In this document: positions 10,157-20,300 of the stretch, piece by piece
Layout: each line of letters starts with the position of its first letter
Position numbering within the stretch: the first letter of the stretch is position 1
DNA from: Gemmatimonadaceae bacterium
GTDB taxonomy: Bacteria > Gemmatimonadota > Gemmatimonadetes > Gemmatimonadales > Gemmatimonadaceae
Direction of reading: 5' to 3'
DNA: 64,000 nt
Assembly: GCA_020853635.1 (NCBI GenBank)
Contig: JADYYN010000013.1
Coordinates: 31,129 to 95,128, forward strand
The notes under the pieces: generated by a model
What the model was told of the DNA's origin: nothing
Databases searched by the model: none
What the model saw: the letters and a program-made list of their open reading frames with translations, nothing else
Position numbers and translations under genes: made by a program

Positions 10157-11050
10157 TCAGGTCACCGCCCAGAAGCCGGCGAGCGAACGCCCTTCCGGTG
10201 AGGTGCGAAGCTTGTCGAACGCGCGCTCGCGGATCTGACGGATACGCTCACGGGTCACGCCCATGAGTGCACCGATCTTCTCCAGCGTCATCGCCTCGGC
10301 CCCTTCGTCGAGACCGTAGTACAGGTTGAGGATCTTGCGCTCGCGCGGCGTCAGGTAGTTGCGGAACACCTTGTCGATGCACTCGCGCATGAGCTTGAAA
10401 TCGGTGCGTTCTTCGATCTCGACACCATCGCCACCGGCGAAACGCTCGCCGAGGGTGCAGGCTTCACGATCGGAACGATCCACCGGAGCGTCGAGCGAGA
10501 GTTCGGTGGAGGACATCTGCTTGGAGGCGCGGACCTGCTCGGGCGTCTCATCCAAGAGGCGACCGATCTCGGAGTCGGTCGGGTCGCGCTTGAGGACCTG
10601 GGCCAGCACCGTCTCGGCGCGCGAGAGGCGGATGAGCTGGGAGTTCTGGTTGAGCGGGATGCGCACGGAGCGGGTCTGCTCGGCGAGCGCCTTGAGCACG
10701 GCCTGGCGCACCCACCACACGGCGTACGAGATGAACTTCACGCCTTGGTCGGGATCAAACTTGCGGACCGCCTTGAGCAGGCCCTCGTTGCCGATCGCGA
10801 CGAGCTCGGAGAGATCGAGCCCATGTCCCTGATACTTCTTCACGTAGCTGATCACGAACCGGAGATTCGCCGTGACGAGTCGCTCGGCGGCGGCTTCGTC
10901 GCCCTTCTGGGCCAGGCGTGCGAGTCGACGCTCTTCGGCGGCGTCGGTGATCAGCGGGAGCTTCTGGATGTCGAGCAGGTACTGGTCGAACGCTGAAGAA
11001 GGAGACGAACGGAAGTAGCCCTTGGAACGTGACTCGGTCGCGTGCTGCAT
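10157..11050 (-). CDS. RNA polymerase sigma-70 family factor without region 1.1
   Basis: 297 residues. Region 1.2 (FDQYLLDIQKLPLIT), region 2 (LRFVISYVKKYQGHGLDLSE, then KFISYAVWWVRQAV, the -10 reader), region 3 (QVLKRDPTDSEIG) and region 4 (LTPRERKILNLYYGL, then TLEKIGALMGVTRERIRQIRERA, the -35 helix-turn-helix) are all intact. The acidic region 1.1 and the non-conserved insert of E. coli RpoD are absent, as in the short primary sigma factors of Bacteroidetes. It could be the housekeeping factor or a group 2 paralogue. ATG at 11050 is chosen because GGGGTGG precedes it; GTG at 11056 in the same frame is possible. Confidence 0.92.
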   Translation of the reverse strand: MQHATESRSKGYFRSSPSSAFDQYLLDIQKLPLITDAAEERRLARLAQKGDEAAAERLVTANLRFVISYVKKYQGHGLDLSELVAIGNEGLLKAVRKFDPDQGVKFISYAVWWVRQAVLKALAEQTRSVRIPLNQNSQLIRLSRAETVLAQVLKRDPTDSEIGRLLDETPEQVRASKQMSSTELSLDAPVDRSDREACTLGERFAGGDGVEIEERTDFKLMRECIDKVFRNYLTPRERKILNLYYGLDEGAEAMTLEKIGALMGVTRERIRQIRERAFDKLRTSPEGRSLAGFWAVT

Positions 11051-11180
11051 ACCCACCCCATACCCGCGTGTGAAGGGAGGAAGGTGCCCGGGGGGACACC
11101 GCTCGAACGCCTGGGACGTGCTCTCGCGAGAGGCTTCTTCAGCCGACCACCGCCGGGTTTACGAGCCCGACAGACGCAAG

Positions 11181-11208
11181 GCTACAAGCGGAGTGTTCCA
11201 CTGGTCAA
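11181..11208 (-). promoter_or_regulatory. Promoter of the sigma factor gene
   Basis: On the minus strand TTGACC (11203-11208), 16-base spacer, TGTAGC (11181-11186). This gives a leader of about 120 bases before the start at 11050, unlike the leaderless starts elsewhere in the window. Confidence 0.5.
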
Positions 11209-11254
11209 CAGCCAAGAACCGTGCCAAAGCGACATCACACCGTTACCAAAGCGC

Positions 11255-11279
11255 CATCTCGTTGATATACAACGAGATG
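11255..11279. promoter_or_regulatory. Perfect 25-base inverted repeat between aroB and the sigma gene
   Basis: Arms CATCTCGTTG and CAACGAGATG around ATATA, six bases below the aroB stop and about 50 bases above the sigma promoter. No U run follows on the minus strand, so it may be an operator rather than the aroB terminator. Confidence 0.45.
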
Positions 11280-11285
11280 CGATGC

Positions 11286-12380
11286 TCACAAATGTTCGAG
11301 TGCGCGCAGAGCGTCCGCATCCGTTACCCGGATCCCGTATCCGGTTTCGCTGCCGGCCATCTCGCCGAGCGCGCGTGGGAGTGCGTATTCGACGTGTCCA
11401 CCGCGCGATTTCTTGTCGGTGCGCGTCGCGGTGACGATCTCCGCCGGGCTCACATGTTCGGGCAGTCGCACGGGCAATCCGGCGGCATCACACACCGTGG
11501 CGATTGCGTCGGCGAGGCCACGCTCGGCCAAGCGCATGCGTTCGGCGATGATCGCTTCGGCCACCATGCCGATCGCGACCGCCTCGCCGTGCGCCACGCC
11601 GAAGCCGGTCACGTGTTCGATCGCGTGGCCGATGGTGTGACCGAAGTTGAGCACTTTGCGGATGCCCGACTCGCGCTCGTCCTGACGCACGACCTGCACC
11701 TTGATCTCGACCGAGCGCTGTACGAGGCGCAGTGCGGTGTCGTCATCGGGTTCATCACCGTGCAGGATCTGACGCAGGCCGGTGGCGATCCATCCGAAGT
11801 ACGCGGCGTCGGCGATCACACCGTGCTTGATGGCTTCGGCGAGACCGGTGCGCAGTTCTTTGGGTGGGAGCGTGGCGAGCAGTCGCGGGTCGATCACCAC
11901 GAGCGACGGATGATGGAACGCGCCGACGAGGTTCTTGCCGGCGCTGGTGTCGACGCCGGTCTTCCCGCCGATCGACGCATCGATCATCGCGAGCAGAGTA
12001 GACGGCACCTGCACGTAGGGCACGCCACGCAGATAGGTCGCAGCGACGAAGCCCGCGAGATCCCCGGTGACACCGCCGCCGAGTGCGACGACGACGGTGT
12101 CGCGACCGCAGCCCGCCGCGATCATCTGATCGGTGAGCGAGCCCCAGGTCGCGCGGGTCTTGTGCCTCTCGCCAGCCGGGAACGTGAGCAGCAGCGGCGG
12201 GAACTCCGCGGGTGCGAACGCCGCCAGCGCGCGGTCACCGTACAGCGACGCCACGTGCTGGTCCGCGATGATCACCACGCGATGCGCCGGCAACTCCGCG
12301 AGCACCCGCGCGCCGAGTGTGGCGAGTGCACCGGGCGCGATCTCGATCGCTGCGCCGTGGAGCGTCAGCCCGGTCGGCAC
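11286..12380 (-). CDS. aroB: 3-dehydroquinate synthase
   Basis: 364 residues, normal length. It converts DAHP to 3-dehydroquinate, the second shikimate-pathway step, using NAD and a divalent metal. The NAD-binding GGGVTGDLAGF and the stretch PSTLLAMIDASIGGKTGVD are conserved; metal ligands are Glu in GLAEAIKHG and the His residues in NFGHTIGHA and VAHGEAVA. GTG start at 12380 lies one base beyond the stop of the upstream adenosyltransferase gene, so both are co-transcribed. Confidence 0.97.
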   Translation of the reverse strand: MPTGLTLHGAAIEIAPGALATLGARVLAELPAHRVVIIADQHVASLYGDRALAAFAPAEFPPLLLTFPAGERHKTRATWGSLTDQMIAAGCGRDTVVVALGGGVTGDLAGFVAATYLRGVPYVQVPSTLLAMIDASIGGKTGVDTSAGKNLVGAFHHPSLVVIDPRLLATLPPKELRTGLAEAIKHGVIADAAYFGWIATGLRQILHGDEPDDDTALRLVQRSVEIKVQVVRQDERESGIRKVLNFGHTIGHAIEHVTGFGVAHGEAVAIGMVAEAIIAERMRLAERGLADAIATVCDAAGLPVRLPEHVSPAEIVTATRTDKKSRGGHVEYALPRALGEMAGSETGYGIRVTDADALRALEHL

Positions 12381-12381
12381 G

Positions 12382-12933
12382 TTACCAGGTCACCTCGCCC
12401 GCACCCGCGCGCTTGTTCGCCACACGCGCGAGCACGAACAGAAGGTCCGAGAGCCGATTGAGATAGATGATCACGATCTGCGGGACCTCGGTGTCCGCCT
12501 GCAGATGGATCACCGCGCGTTCGGCGCGGCGGCAGACGGTACGCGCGACGTGCAGCGCGGCGGCCTTGGGTGTGCCACCCGGCAGGATGAAGGCCTTGAG
12601 CGGCTCGAGTTCGCTCTCGCCGTCGTCGATCGCCTGTTCGAGCTGCGCGATGCGGGCGTCGGAGATGCGCGCCTTCATCAACTGCTCCTTCATCTTCTCG
12701 AGATCGGGCGTCGCCAGCAGCGCGCCGAGTGAGAAGAGATCGCGCTGGACCGGGGCGAGCACTTCGTCGATGCGGGGCATCATCTCGACGGAGCGCGCCA
12801 TGCCGATCACGGCGTTGAGTTCGTCGACATCACCGTAGGCGATGACGCGCGGATGGTCCTTGGGCACGCGCCCACCGCCGAACAATCCGGTGTCGCCGTC
12901 GTCGCCGGTCTTCGTGTAGATCTTGAGGGTCAT
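12382..12933 (-). CDS. PduO-type cob(I)alamin adenosyltransferase
   Basis: 183 residues. The N-terminal IYTKTGDDGDTGLFGG is the ATP-binding motif of PduO/MMAB-type adenosyltransferases; the conserved ALHVARTVCRRAERAVI segment and a YLNRLSDLLFVLARVAN C-terminus also match. It transfers the adenosyl group of ATP to cob(I)alamin to make coenzyme B12, so the organism uses adenosylcobalamin enzymes or salvages corrinoids. The start has GGGGG directly upstream and a TAGATT element 6 bases away, so the mRNA may begin at the ATG. Confidence 0.93.
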   Translation of the reverse strand: MTLKIYTKTGDDGDTGLFGGGRVPKDHPRVIAYGDVDELNAVIGMARSVEMMPRIDEVLAPVQRDLFSLGALLATPDLEKMKEQLMKARISDARIAQLEQAIDDGESELEPLKAFILPGGTPKAAALHVARTVCRRAERAVIHLQADTEVPQIVIIYLNRLSDLLFVLARVANKRAGAGEVTW

Positions 12934-12942
12934 GCCCCCAAT

Positions 12943-13956
<1,014 letters not shown>

Positions 13957-14022
13957 GGTCTCTGGAGTATCGGCTGCAGTTGCCCGTTGCTGAGAAGGGC
14001 AGGGACTAGCGATTTTATATGG

Positions 14023-15042
14023 ATGGCAACTCACGACATCCGGGACATCTCGATCATCGGCGCGGGCCCGGCCGGCCTTTTTGCTCTGTTCTACGCTGGC
14101 ATGCGGGGCGCGACCGCGCAAATCATCGACGCGTTGCCCCAGCCCGGCGGACAGCTCGCGGCGCTCTATCCTGAGAAATACATCTTCGACGTGGCGGGTT
14201 TCCCCAAGGTCCTCGCGAAGGACTTGGTGAACTCGCTGGTCCAGCAGGCGGGGCAGTTCGCCCAGCCCGTCCATCTCGGGCAACGGATCATCGGCCTCGA
14301 AGAAGCCGACGGGATCTTCACCTTGGTGACTGAGACGGACCGCTTCCCGTCACGCGCGGTGATCATCGCGGCGGGGATCGGGGCCTTCTCGCCCCGCCGG
14401 CTCCCGCAGGCCTGCGCGGAGCCCTGGTACGGCAAGGGCATCCACGAGATCGTGCTCGAACCCAAGCAGTTCGCCGGGCAGCACGTGGTCATCATCGGCG
14501 GCGGTGACTCGGCGTTCGATTGGGCGCACCAGCTGGAAGGTGTCGCGAAGGGCATCACACTCGTCCATCGGAGTGACCGCTTCCGTGCGCATCAGGCCAC
14601 GGTGGATGCGGTCATGGCGTCGGCGGCTGCGGGCCGGACCGCCGTGCACACCTTCCACGAGCTCGCCGACGTGATCGCAGAGGACGGGAAGATCAAGGCG
14701 CTCGAGCTCAAGGACATCAAGGCGAAGACCACGCGCCGCGTGGACTGTGACGTGGTGTTGCCCATGCTTGGCTTCGTGAGCGACATGGGGCCGCTGCTCG
14801 AGTGGGGGCTCAACATTGAGAAGGACGAGATCGTCGTGTCGCAGACCATGGAGACCGGGCGCCCGGGCATCTGGGCGTCGGGCGACGTGAATACGTATCC
14901 GGGCAAGCTGAAGCTCATCGCGACGGGCTTCGCCGAATCGGCGATCGCCGTGAACCAGGCGGTGCACTGGGTGTACCCAGAGAAGAAGGTCAATCCCGGC
15001 CATTCCTCGAACCTCGCCGTCTTCGGACAGAAGGACGATTGA
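14023..15042 (+). CDS. Ferredoxin-NADP reductase, thioredoxin-reductase-like
   Basis: 339 residues. FAD-binding GAGPAG (13-18), the LPQPGGQLAALYPEKYIFDV segment, the NADPH-binding GGGDSAFDWA and the C-terminal WASGDVNTYPGKLKLIATG match the YumC-type ferredoxin/flavodoxin-NADP reductases. The CxxC redox pair of true thioredoxin reductases is absent, which supports this call. It would pass electrons between NADPH and ferredoxin in the cytoplasm. ATG 14023 is the first start; the frame extending further up overlaps the kinase gene. It heads the operon with tamA and tamB (4-base gap), although no functional tie is obvious. Confidence 0.9.
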   Translation: MATHDIRDISIIGAGPAGLFALFYAGMRGATAQIIDALPQPGGQLAALYPEKYIFDVAGFPKVLAKDLVNSLVQQAGQFAQPVHLGQRIIGLEEADGIFTLVTETDRFPSRAVIIAAGIGAFSPRRLPQACAEPWYGKGIHEIVLEPKQFAGQHVVIIGGGDSAFDWAHQLEGVAKGITLVHRSDRFRAHQATVDAVMASAAAGRTAVHTFHELADVIAEDGKIKALELKDIKAKTTRRVDCDVVLPMLGFVSDMGPLLEWGLNIEKDEIVVSQTMETGRPGIWASGDVNTYPGKLKLIATGFAESAIAVNQAVHWVYPEKKVNPGHSSNLAVFGQKDD

Positions 15043-15046
15043 ACGC

Positions 15047-17308
15047 ATGAACCGGCGCCGTTCCTCCCTCGCGGGACTGGCGCTGCTGCTCGCGGTGGCT
15101 GCGCTCTCCAGCGCGCCGCTCGGTGCCCAAGAGACCCGCTGCGATCGCGGGGACACGCAGGTGCGCACGCTCAAGTTCGAGGGCAACACCGCGTTCAACG
15201 ATGCGACCCTCGCCGCCGGGATCGTCACCACGCCGAGCAGCTGGTTCCGGCGTACCCTGCGCTTCGTGGGCACCAGACACTGTCTCGACCGCGAGGACTT
15301 CCCGTTCGACGCGCGACGGCTCGCGACGTGGTATCGCAACCACGGCTTCACCGACGCGACGGTCGACACCGTGGTGACCCCGGCGGGCCGCAACCGCGTG
15401 GACGTGTTGTTCCGTATCGTGGAAGGTGAGCCGGTCCTCATCGACACGCTGCGGCTGATCGGGCTCGACGGTGTCCCGGAGCGCGCCGAGTTGCAGCGCG
15501 GGCTGCCGGTGCGGGTGGGCGGGCGGTTCGACCGCTACGCCAACAGCGCCATGCGCGACACGCTCACGCGCCGTCTCCGCGACAACGGGTATCCCGACGC
15601 CGAGACGTTCCTCGGCTATGACACGCGGACGTTAGCGCGCACCGCAACGGTGATCTTCACGGTGGTGCCCGGTCCACGTCGTCGGATCGGCTCGATCGTC
15701 TTCACTCGCACCGGACGCGATGGGCAACCCCCCGAGGTCACGGAGCGCTCCGTGCGCCGGCTCGCCGGACTGCATGAAGGTGATCTGTATCGCGAGCGCG
15801 ACCTCGAACGCGCCAAACGCACGCTGTACCAGAGCGAGGCGTTCGCGCAGGTGGAAGTGCAACCCGGTCTCGCGCGCGTGGATTCCACGCTCGCCGTCGA
15901 GGTCGACGTGACGGAGAGCTTCCTGCGCTCGGCGCGACTTGGCGGCGGCTGGGGCACGCTCGACTGCTTCCGCACCACCGGCGAGCTCACCGAGTACAAC
16001 CTGTTCAAGACCGCGACCCGACTCGAACTGCGCGGCCGCGTGTCCAAGATCGGCATGGGCGACCCGCTCGATGGCGCGGAGCAGCTCTGTTCGCGCACCG
16101 CGCGCAACGACCCGTACAGCGTCGATCTCAACTACTACGCGAGTGCGACTCTCAGTCAGCCGTCGTTGCTGCGCGCGAGTTTCGTCCCCACGCTCTCCGT
16201 GTACTCGGAGCGCCGCTCGGAGTACCAGGCGTTCCTGCGCACCACGCCGGTGGGCGCGAGTCTCTCGGCCACCCGCGCATTGCCGCGGCGCACCCATTCG
16301 CTCGGGTACAGCATCGAGCTCGGCCGCACCGAAGCGCAGCCGGCGTTGTTCTGCGCGGTGTTCAACGCCTGTGTGGAAGCGGATCGGAACGCGCTGCAGG
16401 AGTTGCAGCGGCTCGCGGTCTTGAGCGCGGGCTCGAGCTACGAGAGGACGGACGTCGCATCCGACCCGACCCGCGGTGTGACCGGGCGCGCCGAGATCCG
16501 GTATGCGTCTACGTTGACCGGGTCGGCGTCGACCCTGCAGTTCGCGCGCATGTCGGTGGACGGCTCCGTGTATCGACGGCTGGGCAGCGACATCGTGCTC
16601 GCGACGCGTGTGCGCGTGGGCGCCGTGCTCGACAGCCGCTTCTCGTTCAACGCCACGGACAACTTCGTGCCGGCGCAGGAGCGGCTATTCGCCGGTGGCC
16701 CCACGACGGTGCGCGGGTTCCGGCAGAATGAACTCGGTCCGGCGGTCTACATCCCCAGTGACTACGAGATCATCGACGCGGGCAGCGGCGCGGTCCTGCC
16801 GTCGTTCGCCGACGGGGACACGGTCTTCTTCCGCGCAACGGACTCCACGGCACAGCGCACCGTGCCGACCGGCGGCAACGCGCTCGTGGTCGCGAATGTC
16901 GAGCTGCGCCTCGTGAGTCCGTTCCTGCCCGAGTTGCTCAAGTGGACCGTGTTCGCCGATGCCGGATCGGTATGGAACCGCGGTGCGGGGTCGGAGCGGC
17001 TGCGCTTCGGCTCGCTGCGTGTGACGCCGGGCATCGGCATCCGGATCCGCACGCCCATCGGGTATCTGCGCGCGGACGTCGCGTATAACGGCTATCCCCG
17101 CACCGAGGGCGCAGCGTACTTCGATGCGCCGACCAGCGAGGGCGGTTCATTGTACTGCGTGAGCCCGGGCAACACACTGCCGGTGACGCGCCAAGGCGGC
17201 ATCATCTCGCAGGCAGGCGGGTCCTGCCCGGGCAGCTTCAAGCCGCCGAGGAGCTCGAACTTCTTCAGCCGCCTCACGCCGGTGTTCGCCATCGGCCAGG
17301 CGTTCTAG
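15047..17308 (+). CDS. tamA: Omp85-family outer-membrane assembly protein, TamA/BamA-like
   Basis: 753 residues. A signal peptide ends at about residue 26 (APLGAQ). POTRA-type domains follow (about 35-320), for example VRTLKFEGNTAFNDATLAAG and LYRERDLERAKRTLYQSEAF. The C-terminal half is an Omp85 barrel with the L6 loop signature GPTTVRGF near residue 555 and a terminal Phe. With TamB encoded 2 bases downstream, a TAM complex that spans the periplasm and inserts outer-membrane proteins or moves lipids is the natural reading. The BamA of the cell should be encoded elsewhere. Confidence 0.9.
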   Translation: MNRRRSSLAGLALLLAVAALSSAPLGAQETRCDRGDTQVRTLKFEGNTAFNDATLAAGIVTTPSSWFRRTLRFVGTRHCLDREDFPFDARRLATWYRNHGFTDATVDTVVTPAGRNRVDVLFRIVEGEPVLIDTLRLIGLDGVPERAELQRGLPVRVGGRFDRYANSAMRDTLTRRLRDNGYPDAETFLGYDTRTLARTATVIFTVVPGPRRRIGSIVFTRTGRDGQPPEVTERSVRRLAGLHEGDLYRERDLERAKRTLYQSEAFAQVEVQPGLARVDSTLAVEVDVTESFLRSARLGGGWGTLDCFRTTGELTEYNLFKTATRLELRGRVSKIGMGDPLDGAEQLCSRTARNDPYSVDLNYYASATLSQPSLLRASFVPTLSVYSERRSEYQAFLRTTPVGASLSATRALPRRTHSLGYSIELGRTEAQPALFCAVFNACVEADRNALQELQRLAVLSAGSSYERTDVASDPTRGVTGRAEIRYASTLTGSASTLQFARMSVDGSVYRRLGSDIVLATRVRVGAVLDSRFSFNATDNFVPAQERLFAGGPTTVRGFRQNELGPAVYIPSDYEIIDAGSGAVLPSFADGDTVFFRATDSTAQRTVPTGGNALVVANVELRLVSPFLPELLKWTVFADAGSVWNRGAGSERLRFGSLRVTPGIGIRIRTPIGYLRADVAYNGYPRTEGAAYFDAPTSEGGSLYCVSPGNTLPVTRQGGIISQAGGSCPGSFKPPRSSNFFSRLTPVFAIGQAF

Positions 17309-17310
17309 CG

Positions 17311-20300
17311 ATGGGTCGCCGCCGCCTCGTCGTGCTCGTGAGCGCGCTCCTGATGCTCGGCATCGGCGGTGTGCTCGTGGGCGTGTTCGTGGGCGCCACG
17401 CAGGGCGAGGAAGGACGCGACTGGATCCGCCGTTTCGCGCAGGCGCAGCTCGCGCGCACCGTGAAGGGCACGTTCCACATCGGGCGGCTCAGCGGCAGCT
17501 TCATCACGGACATCACGATCGACTCGGTGGAGATCCGCGATCCCGATGATTCGCTGTTCGTCGCCACGGGCCCGATCCGCCTGACGTTCGACCCGCGCGA
17601 TCTCATGGACGGTCGCTTGATCGTGCGCACGGCCGAGTTGAATCGCCCGGTGTTCGCGATGCGTCGCGACCAGGCGAACAAATGGACGCACGACAAGATC
17701 TGGCCCAAGCGTGGCGGGCCCAAGGTGCCGCGCTCGCGCACCGCGTTCGGCTCGGTGTTGGTGCTGGAACAGGTGGCGATCAAGGACGCGAGTTTCGCGC
17801 TCTCGATGCCGTGGTCGCCGCCCGACTCGTTGCGCGGTGCGCGGCGCGACAGCGCGATCGCCGTGGCGCTCGCCGATACGATGATGGAGGCACGGCGTCT
17901 GCCGAACGGGTTGTTGCATCGCACCTGGCGTTGGACCGGGTTGAACGTCGATGCACCGCGTCTGCGGCTCGCGTATCCCGACTCGGCGGGACGCCGCTTC
18001 GACGTCGCGTCGCTCGATGTGAACGAGAGCAATCCGCCGTTCCGGTTCCGCGAACTGCGCGGACAGATCCGTTGGGTGGGGGACTCGATCTGGTTCGATC
18101 TCCCGCATTTCCGTCTGCCGGGCTCGCTGGGGCGCGCGGACGGCAAGGTGTGGTGGGGCAACGACCAGCCGATGCACTACCGCGTGCATGTGGTGGGCGA
18201 CTCCGTCTCGCTGTCCGACGTCGCGTGGATCACGCCGTCGTTGCCCACCGAGGGCGGCGGCCGGATGACGCTCGATATCCGCGATGCACGCGGCATCAAG
18301 GACGGGTTCGAGTATGCGATCTCGGACATGGACGTGCGCGCGCACGCCTCGCGCATCCGCGGCCAGATGACCTGGGTCGTGGGTGGTCCGGTGCTGATCC
18401 TGCGCGACGTGGACCTCGAAGGCACGCCGATCGACTTCCAGTTGATCGAGCGGTTCAATACCGCAGCGTTCCCGTATCCGTTCGCCGGGACCATCACGGG
18501 ACGCCTGCGTGGGCGCGGCGGACCCTTGAACCGCTTCGTGGTGGACGAGGCGCGCATCCTGTATCGCGACACGAACGTGCCCGGCGCCGTGGGGCGGGGC
18601 ACGGCGCGCGGGATGCTCGACATCCTCGATCCCGCGAACACGGTGTTCCGTGGATTCACGGTGCAGCTCGACTCGTTCGACCTCCGCACGCCGCAGTTCC
18701 TCAATCCCGACTTCCCGCGCCTCGCCGGCCAGGTGGCCGGGACGGTCGTGCTCGATTCCTCGTGGCTCGACGTCCGCTTTCGCGACGCCGACATCGCGCA
18801 TCGTGATGGCGAGTCGCCGGAGTCGCGGTTCCGAGGCACGGGGCGTCTCACCTCCGGCGAGATCGCGATGTCGTACGACGTCGACATGATCGCGCTGCCG
18901 CTTTCGTTCAGCACGCTCGCGAAGTCCTTCCCCGCGGTTCCGTTGCGCGGGGACTTCAGTGGCATGCTCCGCGCGCGCGGCACACTCGACGATCTCATCG
19001 TCGCGGCCGATCTCTCAGGGGAGAGCGGCCGCATCGAAGCCGACGTGCGCATGGACGCCGCGGCGCCGCGCTACCGCATCACCGGTCGCGCGGCGACGAC
19101 GGCGCTCGACCCGCAGGTCGCATTCGACGACGCACGGTATCCGAGCGGTGAGCTCAGCTCGCGTTACACCTTCGACGTGACGGGCGATTCGCTGGCCGAC
19201 CTCGTCGGCTCCGCGGCGATGTCACTCGACCGCTCGACACTCGACGGGGTGAGGTTCTTCGCGGGTGAAGGCCGGTTGCGGTTCGATGACGGCAAAGCAT
19301 TCGTTGACTCGTTGCGTGTCGAGTCCACCGCACTGGAGTTGAACGGGTCCGGTGCCCTCGGTCTCCACGCCGCACGCAGCGACTCGATGACGTTCAGTGT
19401 GCGCATCGACTCGCTCGGCGGGCTGCGGCGCTGGGTGACGTCGTCGGCGACCGACTCGCTGGACGGTGGCCTATTGGTGAACGGCGTGGCCGCGGGGTGG
19501 GTGCGCGACTTCGGGGTGAACGCCACGCTCGAAGGTGAGGGCTTGTTGGTGGGGAGTTCGACCGTGCGGTTGCTCACGGGCACCGCGCAGCTGAGCACGT
19601 TGCCCGATGCGCCGACCGGCACCATCACCATCGGTGCCGACACCGCGGTGGCTGCGGGCTTCGGCATCACCCGTGCGTTCGCGCGTGCGAACCTCGACGG
19701 GAGCGGCGAGTCCGACCTCGACATGCAGTTCGCCGGACGCAGCGGCACACTCGGCCGCGGTCGTGCGCATATCGCATTCGCCGGCGATACGACGCTGTTC
19801 CGACTCGACTCGTTGGTCCTGGCGACCGGCCTGCAACGATGGGCCCTCACCCGGCCGTCGACCTTCGCGTTCGGTGCACCGGGCTTTGCGGTCGATTCCT
19901 TCGCATTGCGCGGCTCGTCGGGCGCCTTGGTGCGCCTCGCCGGTCGCATGCCGGAGGACGGCGAGCTCGACTTGCGATTCGGCGCGTCGGGCCTGCCGAT
20001 CGCCGACTTGGCGGAACTGCTGCAGGTGACCGGCACACAATCCGGCACGATCCAGCTCGACGGGCATCTCCGGGGCACTCGCAGTGTACCGCGCCTCGAC
20101 GCCACCGGCGCGCTGAGCGAAGCCCTCCTGTGGGGCGTGAAGCTCGACACCCTGCGCGCCAACGTCGATTCTGACGGCAACCTGCTCGACTTCACCGCCA
20201 CGCTCGGAGATGCGGCGCGTCCATCGATGCGCGCCGAGGGGCGTCTGCCGTTCTCGCTCGGGCTCGACGGCAAGGCGATGGGGCTTCGCGATCAGGACCC

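Noticed and set aside
10157-11050. Sigma factor as a truncated rpoD
   Set aside because: Regions 1.2 to 4.2 are complete; absence of region 1.1 is normal for several phyla.
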